This document shows positions 32,595-42,779 of a stretch of 64,000 bases of DNA, piece after piece; the first letter of the stretch is position 1; each line of letters begins with the position of its first letter. Under the pieces are notes generated by a model, which was not told the DNA's origin, searched no databases, and saw only the letters and a list, made by a program, of their open reading frames with translations. The DNA comes from an uncultured Candidatus Melainabacteria bacterium (GTDB taxonomy: Bacteria; Cyanobacteriota; Vampirovibrionia; Gastranaerophilales; Gastranaerophilaceae), in NCBI GenBank assembly GCA_934700335.1, contig CAKUXM010000003.1, positions 1 through 64,000 of the forward strand, in the 5' to 3' direction. The position numbers and the translations under genes were made by a program.

Positions 32595-33645
32595 AGGTTT
32601 AATCGATAAATACAGAAAATATCTTCCAGTTAGCGACACAACAGAAATTGTAACTTTAAACGAAGGTAATACTCCATTAATCAAGGCTGATAATTTAGCG
32701 AAAGCAATTGGTCTAAAAGCAGAGGTATACTTGAAGTTTGAAGGTGCAAATCCTACTGGTAGTTTTAAAGACCGTGGTATGACAATGGCTGTTACAAAGG
32801 CTAAGGAAACTGGTTCAAACGCTATTATTTGCGCCTCAACTGGTAACACAAGTGCAGCAGCTGCAGCTTACGGTGCAAAAGCTGGTTTGAAAACTTATGT
32901 ATTAATTCCAGACGGCTATATTGCGTTAGGTAAATTATCTCAAGCTATGATGTATGGTGCAGAAATTATTGCTATCAAAGGTAATTTTGACGAAGCGCTT
33001 GAATTTGTTAGAAAAATTTCTGACAATTATCCTATTACTTTGGTAAATTCAGTTAATCCATACAGAATAGAAGGTCAAAAAACAGGTGCGTTTGAAATTG
33101 TAGATGCACTAGGTGATGCACCTGACTATCACTTTATTCCAGTTGGTAATGCTGGTAATATTACAGCTTACTGGAAAGGTTATGAAGAATATTTTGCAGA
33201 AAAAGTTTCTACAAAACTACCGAAAATGATGGGTTACGAAGCAGAAGGCGCAGCGGCAATCGTTCGTGGTGAAAGAATTATGAAACCTGAAACAATTGCA
33301 ACTGCAATCAGAATTGGTAATCCTGCAAGCTGGAAACAAGCAGAAAATGCAAGAGATAAATCTGGCGGTAAAATTGGTTGCGTAAATGATGAAAAAATTA
33401 TTGAAGCGTACAAATTAATTGCCTCAACAGAAGGTATCTTATGCGAACCTGCAAGTGCTGCATCTGTTGCCGGTCTAATTCAAGCTCACCAAGAAGGTCT
33501 TGTTGAAGAAGGTAAAAAATGTGTATGTATTTTAACAGGTAATGGATTGAAAGACCCTGATAGCGCTATTAAATATTCAATGACAGAAGTTGCAAAAACT
33601 GGCGCTGATATGGACGAAATCTTAAAAGTTATGAATTTAAAATAA
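32581..33645 (+). CDS. thrC: threonine synthase
   Basis: 354-aa PLP enzyme converting O-phosphohomoserine to threonine. It is the short (class I/plant-archaeal-like) form: [18 protein letters not shown] near residue 27, the PLP lysine in [40 protein letters not shown] for phosphate binding and [14 protein letters not shown]. The frame begins ATG-ATG-ATG; the first has AGGGTGG five bases upstream. Overlap with hom indicates translational coupling. Homoserine kinase (thrB) is not in this window. Confidence 0.96.
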   Translation: MMMYKGLIDKYRKYLPVSDTTEIVTLNEGNTPLIKADNLAKAIGLKAEVYLKFEGANPTGSFKDRGMTMAVTKAKETGSNAIICASTGNTSAAAAAYGAKAGLKTYVLIPDGYIALGKLSQAMMYGAEIIAIKGNFDEALEFVRKISDNYPITLVNSVNPYRIEGQKTGAFEIVDALGDAPDYHFIPVGNAGNITAYWKGYEEYFAEKVSTKLPKMMGYEAEGAAAIVRGERIMKPETIATAIRIGNPASWKQAENARDKSGGKIGCVNDEKIIEAYKLIASTEGILCEPASAASVAGLIQAHQEGLVEEGKKCVCILTGNGLKDPDSAIKYSMTEVAKTGADMDEILKVMNLK

Positions 33646-33672
33646 TTAAATTTAAAAGGATAATTTAATTGA

Positions 33673-33709
33673 AGAGAGGCGAAATTTCAGAATGAAATTT
33701 CGCCTCTCT
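33673..33709 (+). terminator. terminator after thrC
   Basis: 16-bp perfect stem AGAGAGGCGAAATTTC / GAAATTTCGCCTCTCT with loop AGAAT. The T-tract after it is poor (TGTTTATT), so it may act mainly as a 3'-end stabiliser or in both directions. Confidence 0.7.
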
Positions 33710-33782
33710 TGTTTATTGGCATACCTTCCAATAACGTGAGTAGATTTTAGTGAGTAGTGAATAGGTTTATTCTACTCACAAT

Positions 33783-34838
33783 TCACGACTCACTATTCAC
33801 TATTTTTAAAGTTATCAGAATATCCTTGCCGGTTTGTTCAATACTTTGAACTTTATATTCAACGCAATCCTTTATTTTTTGAATATTTCTACCAATAAAT
33901 GCTGATTTACCAGTGTTATCGGCAAGAATTTTTGGTGCAATAAAATGATAAATTTTATCGACTATTTCTAAATCAATGATAGACCCATTGAATTTTCCAC
34001 CTGCTTCAACAAAAATACTCATAATTTTCTTTTCAAAAAGAATATGTAAAAGAGCTGTTATATCGATTTGACCATTTATAGTTGGGCAAGATATGTATTC
34101 AATGTTCTCTGTATTTGTCGGTGAGTTAAGGTTTTCGTCGTGTACGATAAAAATTTTACCAGTTTTGAAAAAATTCATATTTGTAGGAACTTTTAGAGTT
34201 CTGTCTATAAGAATTTTTTGTTTGTTGTTGAAATTTGGATTATCCGCAAGGACTGTGTTTGAGGTTGTTAAAACTGCATCATAAATTTCACGTAATTCGT
34301 GCCCTTTGTCTCTTGCTTCTGTCGAAGTTATCCATTTTGAATCGCCTGTACGAGTGGCAACTTTGCCGTCAAGTGTTGTCGCAGTTTTTAGCGCAACAAA
34401 TGGTCTTTTTTTTGTCATATTAGTAACAAAAACTTCGTTTAATTCTTTTGCTTCGTCTTCTAAAATTCCGCTTATAACTTCAATACCGTTTTCTTCAAGC
34501 TTTTTGATACTTGAAACTATTGGGTTTGGGTCTTTCATTGCAAAAACTACTCGTTTAAGTTTACGTTCAATGATTAAATCAACGCAAGGTGGAGTTTTGC
34601 CAAAATGTGAACAAGGCTCTAAACTTACAATGATTGTTCCGCCTTCTTCTTCGCCGTTTTTTAGTTTTAAAAGTGCATCACGCTCTGCATGGTTTTTGCC
34701 GTATTTTGCGTGATAACCTGTCGAAATTTCTTTTCCGTTTTTATCCAGAACTACGCAACCTACCATTGGATTTGGAGAAGTTTTTCCAAGTCCTTTTTTT
34801 GCAAGTTCAAAACATTTTTTCATATATTCTTCGTACAT
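33783..34838 (-). CDS. ribD: riboflavin biosynthesis deaminase/reductase RibD
   Basis: 351-aa bifunctional enzyme for the second and third steps of riboflavin synthesis. The N-terminal cytidine-deaminase-like domain has NPMVGCVVLDKNG, HAERDAL (zinc His plus catalytic Glu) and SLEPCSHFGKTPPCVD (zinc Cys pair). The C-terminal RibD reductase domain begins near residue 145 (RPFVALKTATTLDGKVATRT, GDSKWITS) and ends LITLKIVNSES. The last codons lie in a GTGAATAGTGAGT-type repeat shared with the following gap, so the C-terminus may have been reshaped by it. No other rib genes adjacent. Confidence 0.94.
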   Translation of the reverse strand: MYEEYMKKCFELAKKGLGKTSPNPMVGCVVLDKNGKEISTGYHAKYGKNHAERDALLKLKNGEEEGGTIIVSLEPCSHFGKTPPCVDLIIERKLKRVVFAMKDPNPIVSSIKKLEENGIEVISGILEDEAKELNEVFVTNMTKKRPFVALKTATTLDGKVATRTGDSKWITSTEARDKGHELREIYDAVLTTSNTVLADNPNFNNKQKILIDRTLKVPTNMNFFKTGKIFIVHDENLNSPTNTENIEYISCPTINGQIDITALLHILFEKKIMSIFVEAGGKFNGSIIDLEIVDKIYHFIAPKILADNTGKSAFIGRNIQKIKDCVEYKVQSIEQTGKDILITLKIVNSES

Positions 34839-34895
34839 AATTGTATTTTAACTAAAAATATGTTAAATTTAAACAAAATATTAAAGGAGTTAATA

Positions 34896-35570
34896 ATGGC
34901 ATTTGATTTAAAATTCTTAGGACATAGTGCATTTGAGATAAATAATAATGGTAATTGTATTTTGATAGATCCGTTTTTAGCAGCTTATCCAAATTATGAC
35001 TGGAAAAGTTTAAATATTACTGATATTTTTGTTACTCATGGACATTCTGACCATTTAGGTTCTGCAATAGAAATTGCCAAAGATAAAGGTGCAAAAATTA
35101 GTGCTGTGTTTGAATTGGCAAATTATTGTTTGTCAAAAGGTGCTTATATTAATCCTGTTGGTTTAGGCGGTTGGATAAATTATGATTGGGGTAAAGCTAT
35201 ATTTTTACCAGCTTTTCATTCTTCATCAACTCCAGATGGTCAATATGCCGGTTGCCCAAGTAGTATTTTATTTGAAATCAATGGCGTTAAGATTTTCCAC
35301 GCAGGCGATACTTGCTTAAATCAAGAATTAAAAATTATAAAAGAAATGAATAAACCGGATATTGCGATTTTACCTATTGGTGGTCATTTTACAATGGACG
35401 TAAACTCTGCAGCGCTTGCAGCAGAATGGATTGGCGCAGAAGTTATTATTCCAATGCATTATAACACATTCCCTTATATCAGAGCTGATGTTAATAGATT
35501 TAAGGATTTAATCGAAAATAAGGGCAAACAATGTACTGTTATGAATATTAGTGAAGTTGCTCATTTCTAG
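34896..35570 (+). CDS. metal-dependent hydrolase, UPF0173 / metallo-beta-lactamase fold
   Basis: 224 aa, the usual length of the UPF0173 (YtkL) family. Metal-ligand motifs: VTHGHSDHLG near residue 48, FHAGDTCLN with the bridging Asp, and IPMHYNTFP for the last His. Start at 34896, seven bases after AAAGGAG; the frame is open a further 69 codons upstream, but that part overlaps ribD in the opposite strand and is not family-like. Role unknown; the family is used for phosphodiester or lactone-like substrates. Its 3' end overlaps the convergent gene by 23 bases. Confidence 0.9.
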   Translation: MAFDLKFLGHSAFEINNNGNCILIDPFLAAYPNYDWKSLNITDIFVTHGHSDHLGSAIEIAKDKGAKISAVFELANYCLSKGAYINPVGLGGWINYDWGKAIFLPAFHSSSTPDGQYAGCPSSILFEINGVKIFHAGDTCLNQELKIIKEMNKPDIAILPIGGHFTMDVNSAALAAEWIGAEVIIPMHYNTFPYIRADVNRFKDLIENKGKQCTVMNISEVAHF

Positions 35571-36576
35571 TTTCAAAATTTGTTCTAATTGTTTGGCTAG
35601 AATCGTTAAATAATACTATGCCAAGCTTCTTTGATGAAGGTTCTTTTATTAACTTGTAGAAATCTTTTACAAGTATAAGTTGAGTGCCTATGCAAACTCC
35701 GTCTTTTCGTTTTAAGTATTCTTCAAGTTGTTCGTTGTCTTTCACGTATTTTAAAACTTTTACAAAAAGATTGAAATCTTTTTTACGACGGCGAAGTTCT
35801 CTGTTTATAAAGCCAAAGATTAGACTATAATCTACGTTATATCCTTCTTGAATTGTTATTGTTGCAGTGTAATTAATATTGTCTGCGGTTATGATTGAAA
35901 AGTATGAAAGAATTGTTTTAGAATTTGTTTCTTCCATGATATATTTAAGTTCATAAACAGCTGAAAGTCCGCAAAGAACTGGCTCTTTGAACTCTGCTTT
36001 ATTTTTTAGCAACGAAGGTTTGAAATGGCTTACGACAGAATGATTGTACATATCGCAAACCTTTTCAGCATCAGAATTTTTGAATGGTCTAAAAATGATT
36101 GTTTCTGTGCGGTTTATACGGTGAGCTTTTTTAGGAATTTTATAAAGTAGTTCACCTGCACATTGTCTAAACCCACAACCTACTGTGAAAAGTTGTAGAA
36201 GTTCTTCATAGCTGTTATCTATTGATACAACAAATGTTTCAGCACCTTTTGCTCCGTATTTTGTGATTATGAAGTCGATTAATTGTTTTCCAACTTCGTA
36301 ATAATCTTGTTCAAAAAGTAATTTTGTTATAGACAATTTATAAGGATTACCTTTTGTCGGACTGACTGTGATTACTCCGTGAATAGTTTTATCAACCTCT
36401 AAGACATAAGATTCTGGTAAAAATTTTAATCCTAATGGCAAAAGTTGATGAAAAAACGAAAAATAATTGCTCATAAGTTTTCTGATAAATCTCTCAGCTT
36501 CATCATTACCTAAAAAAGCAATCATTTTTTTTAATTTAGATGCGTCAAAAAATGATAATCTTCTAATAATTGTCAT
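35548..36576 (-). CDS. GNAT-like protein of unknown function
   Basis: 342 aa, no signal peptide or membrane segment. Two related halves with acetyltransferase-like topology are suggested. The first (residues ~5-140) has MTIIRRLSFFDASKLKKMIA at the start and VLEVDKTIHGVITVSPTKGN in the core. The second starts near 158 (TIIFRPFKNSDAEKVCDMYN). Both starts follow the GNAT beta1-alpha1 pattern R-x-x-x-x-x-D-x-x-x-[IVL]. A clear acetyl-CoA loop (Q/R-x-x-G-x-G/A) is not evident, so activity is doubtful. The C-terminus is polar. No ribosome-site or operon clue to function. Confidence 0.6.
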   Translation of the reverse strand: MTIIRRLSFFDASKLKKMIAFLGNDEAERFIRKLMSNYFSFFHQLLPLGLKFLPESYVLEVDKTIHGVITVSPTKGNPYKLSITKLLFEQDYYEVGKQLIDFIITKYGAKGAETFVVSIDNSYEELLQLFTVGCGFRQCAGELLYKIPKKAHRINRTETIIFRPFKNSDAEKVCDMYNHSVVSHFKPSLLKNKAEFKEPVLCGLSAVYELKYIMEETNSKTILSYFSIITADNINYTATITIQEGYNVDYSLIFGFINRELRRRKKDFNLFVKVLKYVKDNEQLEEYLKRKDGVCIGTQLILVKDFYKLIKEPSSKKLGIVLFNDSSQTIRTNFETRNEQLH

Positions 36577-36652
36577 ACTTGAATTATATATTTTTTTTCA
36601 AAACATTGCAATATTATAAACAGTAATAATGCTTATTACTGTTGAAAAATGT

Positions 36653-37126
36653 TTATACTTTTATTGTGAAATTTGAGTTTGATATTAACGATGTTAGACC
36701 AGAATTTGTTTTAGAATATTGTGAAATAGCGTTTGATAGTGTCATTACTGATTTTAAGTTGTAGTAATCACCCATTCCAACTGATTCGTATGCACTTTTT
36801 GAAAGAGTGTTAGAATTGTTTGATAATTTTTTCATAGAATTTATCAAAGATTTTCCGTCTAATTTTGTTGAAGATTGTTTTTTAGCAGCAAGATTGTTTA
36901 TGTAGTCCGAAATGCTTGCAGTGTAATTCTTCAGCATATCGCTAATTGTTTTTGGTGCGCCGTCATCATCATAATCAATTTCTAAAACATCTCTTAGAGA
37001 TTTTGTTGTCTTATCGGAATTTTTTTCAGAATTAATAACAGCTTGTAAAGTTGTTTTTACAAGTCTAGATGTTGAATCTTTGCTTATCAGGCTAGTTAAT
37101 TTTTCTGAATTTAATGATGAAACCAT
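36653..37126 (-). CDS. Cys-free Ser/Asn-rich helical protein of unknown function
   Basis: 157 aa from the ATG at 37126 (MVSSLNSEKLTSLISKDSTS); an open frame continues 43 codons upstream but is rich in Tyr/Phe/Ile and probably non-coding. No cysteine, no tryptophan, no signal peptide, many Ser/Asn/Lys and helical heptads (LINSMKKLSNNSNTLSKSAY), ending in NSNFTIKV. Such composition is usual for flagellar or type III export substrates, and the two sigma-28 paralogues elsewhere share it, but no termini are conserved with them. Upstream, TAAAATTT is followed by only a poor -10 box, so a sigma-28 promoter is not established. Confidence 0.6.
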   Translation of the reverse strand: MVSSLNSEKLTSLISKDSTSRLVKTTLQAVINSEKNSDKTTKSLRDVLEIDYDDDGAPKTISDMLKNYTASISDYINNLAAKKQSSTKLDGKSLINSMKKLSNNSNTLSKSAYESVGMGDYYNLKSVMTLSNAISQYSKTNSGLTSLISNSNFTIKV

Positions 37127-37276
37127 ATATTTAATATACCACTCAAATGCGTATAGATACCGCAATATAGATAAAATTTTACATATTTTCACAAAAATTT
37201 TGATATTTAAAAAATAATCCTTATAGAAGAAATATACGACATAAGTAGGATACAAAAACGAGGAGAATGTGATAAC

Positions 37277-37507
37277 GTGAAAATAGAGTTTATTAACACT
37301 GAGGATGAAATTGTGATAAAGACTACCGAAAAGAAGGACGTATTATCTAAAAAATTATTAACTGCTGATGTTTTTGAACAATCAAAAACAAATGGTCTAA
37401 GAAACTTATGGAATGAAGCTCAGGATATTGAAATTACACTAGATTTCATTAGCTATGGTGGAAGTTTAATCAAAAAATTTATATCTAAGGTTTTACCAAA
37501 AATTTAA
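37277..37507 (+). CDS. small protein of unknown function
   Basis: 76 aa with a GTG start at 37277, 10 bases after GAGGAG. It begins KIEFINTEDEIVIKTTEKKD, charged and soluble, with a C-terminal amphipathic helix (GGSLIKKFISKVLPKI). No recognised domain. Divergent from the Cys-free gene at 37126. Its last 23 bases overlap the convergent dehydrogenase. Confidence 0.5.
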   Translation: MKIEFINTEDEIVIKTTEKKDVLSKKLLTADVFEQSKTNGLRNLWNEAQDIEITLDFISYGGSLIKKFISKVLPKI

Positions 37508-38516
37508 TAGCTTTACCTTTAATATGTTGTTGCATAGCATATGGAAGTTTGTCTAATGAAATTTCCTCGGTAATCAATTTCTTTACGTCCATTTGATGTG
37601 TTGCAATTAGGTCTAACGCTTTTCTTACATATTCTGGTGTATGGTGAAATACGCTTAAAATCTTTATATCACCATAGTGCATTTTTGTTGTAGATAATTT
37701 TATTTCAGAACCTTTTTTACAACCGCCAAAGAAATGGACTGTTCCGCCAGCTCTTACCAGTGAGAATGTTTGTTCCCAAATTTCTGGAAGTCCAACGCAT
37801 TCTATTGCTACATCAAGTCCACGACCTTCGTCGGAAAAGTTTTTGAAAACTTCTTCAATGTTTTCTGTGTTCTTTAAATCGACAACTTCGTCAACGTCTG
37901 CAAATTCTTTTGCAAGTCTTAATTTAAGCTCGTTACGTCCACCAACAATTACTCTAGCGCCTTTAAGTTTTGCGTATTTTGCAAACATTAAACCAATTGG
38001 ACCAATACCAATTATCCCAACAGATTGACCTGCTTTAATATCTGTTCTTTCTGCGCCGTGAACAACATTTGCAAGAGGTTCTGTAAATGCTGCTTCTTCA
38101 AAACTTAAATCGTCTGGAAGTTTTATCATGTTCTTTTTGACAATCCTTGCAGGAATAGTGATGTATTCAGCATAAGCACCATTTAGAAATTGAAGATTTT
38201 CGCATAAATTATATTGACCTTTTTTGCAGAAAAAGCATTCTCCGCAAGGTGCTGAATTTACTGCGACAACTCTGTCTCCTACTTTGAAGTTCGTTACACC
38301 TTCTCCCAATTTTGCAACTACTCCGCTAAATTCATGTCCGAAACCTGATGGTACAGATTTGATAAGTACGGGGTGTCCTCTTCTGAAAGTTTTTACGTCT
38401 GTTCCGCAAGTTAAAGCAGCCATGATTTTTACAAGAACTTCACCCTTTTGCGGTTCTTGAATTGGAACTTCCTCATATCTAATGTCTTCCGGTGCGTAAA
38501 ATTGTATAGCTTTCAT
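37485..38516 (-). CDS. zinc-dependent medium-chain dehydrogenase, second of a tandem pair
   Basis: 343 aa. Catalytic-zinc motif GHEFSGVVAKLGEGV near residue 60, structural-zinc cysteines in CGECFFCKKGQYNLCE, Rossmann motif VGIIGIGPIGLMFAKYAK. The family includes alcohol, sorbitol and threonine dehydrogenases; T-C-G-T-D-x-K at the first zinc Cys (CGTDVKTFRRG) and E-P-L-A at the third-ligand position are of sorbitol/threonine-dehydrogenase style. The substrate cannot be read from sequence. It starts one base after the end of the next gene upstream (38518), so the two homologues are cotranscribed and perhaps act on related substrates or in sequence. Confidence 0.88.
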   Translation of the reverse strand: MKAIQFYAPEDIRYEEVPIQEPQKGEVLVKIMAALTCGTDVKTFRRGHPVLIKSVPSGFGHEFSGVVAKLGEGVTNFKVGDRVVAVNSAPCGECFFCKKGQYNLCENLQFLNGAYAEYITIPARIVKKNMIKLPDDLSFEEAAFTEPLANVVHGAERTDIKAGQSVGIIGIGPIGLMFAKYAKLKGARVIVGGRNELKLRLAKEFADVDEVVDLKNTENIEEVFKNFSDEGRGLDVAIECVGLPEIWEQTFSLVRAGGTVHFFGGCKKGSEIKLSTTKMHYGDIKILSVFHHTPEYVRKALDLIATHQMDVKKLITEEISLDKLPYAMQQHIKGKAIKFLVKP

Positions 38517-38517
38517 T

Positions 38518-39534
38518 TTAGTCCTTTATTTTTATGTATGCTTTGAAGATTTTATTGTTAATAGTGTCTTCAAAAGCCTGTTGAACATTTTCTAATTCAT
38601 AATCTGTCGAAACACCTTTAACTTTTACTTTGTGAGAAGTTAAAAGTTCGTATGATGTTTTTAAATCAATAGGTGCTGGTGAATAACTACCAAATACTGT
38701 TAATTCACGGTAATAGATTTCATTATTTGCGTATCCAAAGTTTTTAGGTGTACTTGCAAAAACAACGATTTTTCCACCATTTCTAACACATTTTAAAGCA
38801 AGTTCAATCGTTGCATCTGCGCCAGATGTCATAAACACTGTATCAACACCCATTCCGTCAGTCTTGTTTTTAATATATTTTACAGTCTCTATAAAATCTT
38901 TTGAATTAAACGCTTCAATCCCAACTTTGTTTGCTAAATCAATTCGGTCTTGAATTAAATCGCAACCGAAGGTTTTACAATTGTAAATAGCATTAAAGGC
39001 TTGTCCTGAAAGGTATCCGATAGAACCTAAACCGATAACTAAAACTGAAGAGTTTTCGTTTAATTCTGCTCTTTTTACGGCTCTAACAATACAGCCCAGT
39101 GGTTCGTAAAATGAAATTTCTTCGTAAGTCATATCCTCTGGTAATTTATATGCAACGTTTTTAAGATGCTCTTCTGAAAGATAGATGTATTCTGAAAATC
39201 CTCCAGGGAAGATGTTTGTTGATTTAAAATGTTTACACATCGAGTAATGACCGTTCTTGCAGTAATTACACTCAAAGCAAGGAATGTGATGTGATGAAAC
39301 AATTCTATCACCTATTTTAAAATTGGTAACAGTGTTGATATCAACGATTTTTCCAACAATTTCGTGTCCTAAAACTGTGCCGTCTTTTGCAACACCTGTT
39401 CTAAGTTTTACAATATCAGATCCACAAAGTCCGCAGCCATATACTTGTACAATTGCACCTTTTCTGCCGTCTAATTTTATATCTTCGACTTCTTTAATTA
39501 CGTTTTTTTGATTTTCAACAACTGCTATTTTCAT
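38518..39534 (-). CDS. zinc-dependent medium-chain dehydrogenase, first of a tandem pair
   Basis: 338 aa. First zinc Cys in YGCGLCGSDIVKLRTG, then GTVLGHEIVGKIVDI, structural-zinc CFECNYCKNGHYSMCK, third ligand region EEISFYEPLGCIVRA and Rossmann motif VLVIGLGSIGYLSGQAF. Same family as the following gene but distinct in most residues, so the duplication is old. A repeat-rich gap lies upstream. Sugar-alcohol or amino-alcohol oxidation is likely; the actual substrate is unknown. Confidence 0.88.
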   Translation of the reverse strand: MKIAVVENQKNVIKEVEDIKLDGRKGAIVQVYGCGLCGSDIVKLRTGVAKDGTVLGHEIVGKIVDINTVTNFKIGDRIVSSHHIPCFECNYCKNGHYSMCKHFKSTNIFPGGFSEYIYLSEEHLKNVAYKLPEDMTYEEISFYEPLGCIVRAVKRAELNENSSVLVIGLGSIGYLSGQAFNAIYNCKTFGCDLIQDRIDLANKVGIEAFNSKDFIETVKYIKNKTDGMGVDTVFMTSGADATIELALKCVRNGGKIVVFASTPKNFGYANNEIYYRELTVFGSYSPAPIDLKTSYELLTSHKVKVKGVSTDYELENVQQAFEDTINNKIFKAYIKIKD

Positions 39535-39613
39535 AAGTTAAGTTTAACATAAAAACATATTTGTTTTTTTTATTTGAAGTTTATAATTGATTGTTAAATC
39601 AGTAAATATCTCT

Positions 39614-39826
39614 GTCATTCCGGACTTGATCCGGAATCTGACAAACGTGGAATTTTACGATAATCTTATATTTATCAAGACCTAAGATGCTGAATCACAC
39701 TACATTTCCTTTTATCCGTAAGGCATAAAATTGGATAATATGCCCAACGGCTTAAAGTCAACTACGGAGACAGACTCACAAGTTTCGCTCTAGCTCAACT
39801 GTTCGCTTTGTCAAGTTCAGCATGAC
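39614..39826. repeat. dispersed repeat, GTCATTCCGGACTTGATCCGG type
   Basis: 39614-39640 reads GTCATTCCGGACTTGATCCG then GAATCTG, a hairpin (CCGGA/TCCGG). An inverted partial copy, TCAAGTTCAGCATGAC, closes the block at 39811-39826. A relative of the pair is at 27402-27486. The 304-base gap 39535-39838 shows no gene besides this. Confidence 0.7.
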
Positions 39827-39838
39827 AAATAGCATCAA

Positions 39839-40699
39839 TTACTGTATGTCGTCAAAGTTGTTTGTGATTGTGTGAATATATTCTAAAATTTGTGCAAAAT
39901 ATTCTAAATCTGTGTCTCCGTCTAAAATAAGGTCAGCATATTTCATTTCTGGGTTAATGTATTTTTCGCTCGCACCTAAAATATATTCCCAATGTTTTAA
40001 TGCGTTTTCTAAATCTTGGTTTCTTTCTGTTGTCGCTCTTGATAAAAATCTTTCTTTTCTTTTTTCTTCGTTTGTTCTGATGAAAATTCTCACATCAAAA
40101 ATGTCTTTTACAAACAAAGCAGCTGTACCTTCAACGATAATGATTTTCTTCGATTTAACAGGAATTGCATTTGGTACAGAAACACCAGTACCGTTTGGTA
40201 GATATTTTGGAGACATGATGTCATTACCCATTGAAATATCTTGCAAATCTTTTAATAAAACGTCTAATTGAAAACCTTCTGGAGAATCAATATCGTATCC
40301 GTTATCTCTAAGATTATCAAAGTTTCCGTATTTTTGGATTAAATCAGAAATATCTTTAAAATAATTATCTGTGCTAACAATTGATATAGGTAAGCTCAAG
40401 TTATCAGAAATTCTGTGAATTGTATTACAAATAGTGGATTTTCCAGAAGCAGAAGCTCCAGAAATGCCAATTAAAATTCTCTTATTAGGATCGTTAATTA
40501 ATCTTTTTGAAAATCTTGATATAAACTCTGTTTTTACATTTTGAATGATAGGAGAAGTACTCTTTCTATCGTGTTCCATTAATTGTCTAAATTTAGCCTG
40601 TAAGTACACAACAAATAGCTCTCGACCGTTTTTTTTTGTTAAATCCGGTTTTAAGAATTTTGTATTAGAGTTTAATTCTTTGTTTAATAGGATTTTCAT
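39839..40699 (-). CDS. uridine kinase-like P-loop kinase, paralogue
   Basis: 286 aa. Walker A GISGASASGKS near residue 77, STDNYFKD, and KIIIVEGTAALFVKDIFDVR with the EGT that uridine kinases share. The N-terminal helical extension (~70 residues; ELFVVYLQAKFRQLMEHDRK) resembles that of the paralogue at 15430-16260. The two genes probably arose by an old duplication, and may phosphorylate different small substrates; a nucleoside is only the default guess. No operon partner; downstream is the repeat block. Confidence 0.8.
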   Translation of the reverse strand: MKILLNKELNSNTKFLKPDLTKKNGRELFVVYLQAKFRQLMEHDRKSTSPIIQNVKTEFISRFSKRLINDPNKRILIGISGASASGKSTICNTIHRISDNLSLPISIVSTDNYFKDISDLIQKYGNFDNLRDNGYDIDSPEGFQLDVLLKDLQDISMGNDIMSPKYLPNGTGVSVPNAIPVKSKKIIIVEGTAALFVKDIFDVRIFIRTNEEKRKERFLSRATTERNQDLENALKHWEYILGASEKYINPEMKYADLILDGDTDLEYFAQILEYIHTITNNFDDIQ

Positions 40700-40810
40700 A
40701 ACTTCCGTGATTTTTGTTGTGAAGTTTACACTTACACTTTTATAATATTAAAACACAAACATGAAAAAAGATGCTATTTATGTACAAATTTTTCAAAAAA
40801 TCGTTAACAT

Positions 40811-40839
40811 TTGTATTTATAAATTTTTTCTAGTACAAT
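40811..40839 (+). promoter_or_regulatory. promoter of atpD-atpC
   Basis: TTGTAT (40811-40816), 17 bases, TACAAT (40834-40839). Predicted start near 40846, with AAAAGGAG a few bases later as ribosome site for atpD. Confidence 0.65.
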
Positions 40840-40843
40840 ATAG

Positions 40844-42268
<1,425 letters not shown>

Positions 42269-42278
42269 GTAGAAAAAT

Positions 42279-42671
42279 ATGCACTTAAAAATAGTTACAC
42301 ATGAAAAAGTCGTATATGATGAAAACGTTGATGAAATTTACTCAAAAGGAATAGACGGTGAATTTGGAGTGTTAAAAAATCATATACCGTTTATGACAGC
42401 ATTAGATGTTGGTGTTACAAAAGTTGTAAAAGACGGCGACGTAAAATTCTTTACGACGATGGGCGGTATTTTTCAATATGCCGATGACGAAGCAGTTATA
42501 TTAACAAATTCAAGCGAATGTGGAGATGATATTGATGTTAATCGTGCAAAAGAAGCAAAAGAAAGAGCTGAACATAGATTGCATGACAAAGACGAAAATC
42601 TTGATGAACACAGAGCAGAAGCAGCTTTAGCAAGAGCTTTAACGAGAATAAAAGCTTCACAAACAAAATAA
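42279..42671 (+). CDS. atpC: ATP synthase subunit epsilon
   Basis: 130-aa central-stalk subunit that can inhibit F1. N-terminal beta-sandwich: HLKIVTHEKVVYDENVDEIY, then EFGVLKNHIPFMTALDVGVT (the usual G-x-x-G-I-L-x-x-H-x-P). C-terminal two-helix region (DDIDVNRAKEAKERAEHRLH to RALTRIKASQTK). Eleven bases after atpD, followed by a clear terminator, so the operon is just beta-epsilon. Confidence 0.95.
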   Translation: MHLKIVTHEKVVYDENVDEIYSKGIDGEFGVLKNHIPFMTALDVGVTKVVKDGDVKFFTTMGGIFQYADDEAVILTNSSECGDDIDVNRAKEAKERAEHRLHDKDENLDEHRAEAALARALTRIKASQTK

Positions 42672-42680
42672 GATATAGAA

Positions 42681-42704
42681 AAAATGGGGCGAAAGCCCCA
42701 TTTT
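42681..42704 (+). terminator. terminator of atpDC
   Basis: 10-bp stem AAAATGGGGC / GCCCCATTTT capped by GAAA, followed by AATAAAAAAATAA. The GNRA loop makes it very stable. Confidence 0.85.
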
Positions 42705-42725
42705 AATAAAAAAATAAAAAAGTAG

Positions 42726-42754
42726 TTTACAAAAAAAGTATTTTATATTAGAAT
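42726..42754 (+). promoter_or_regulatory. promoter of the serine tRNA gene
   Basis: TTTACA (42726-42731), 17 bases, TAGAAT (42749-42754). Start predicted near 42761, about 19 bases before the mature tRNA. Confidence 0.65.
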
Positions 42755-42779
42755 AGAGATACGGAAGAACAATCAATTT

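Noticed and set aside
37126..37190. Possible sigma-28 promoter before the Cys-free 157-aa gene (TAAAATTT ... GCGGTATC)
   Set aside because: The -10 box matches in too few positions and the spacer is 10; treated as chance in AT-rich DNA.
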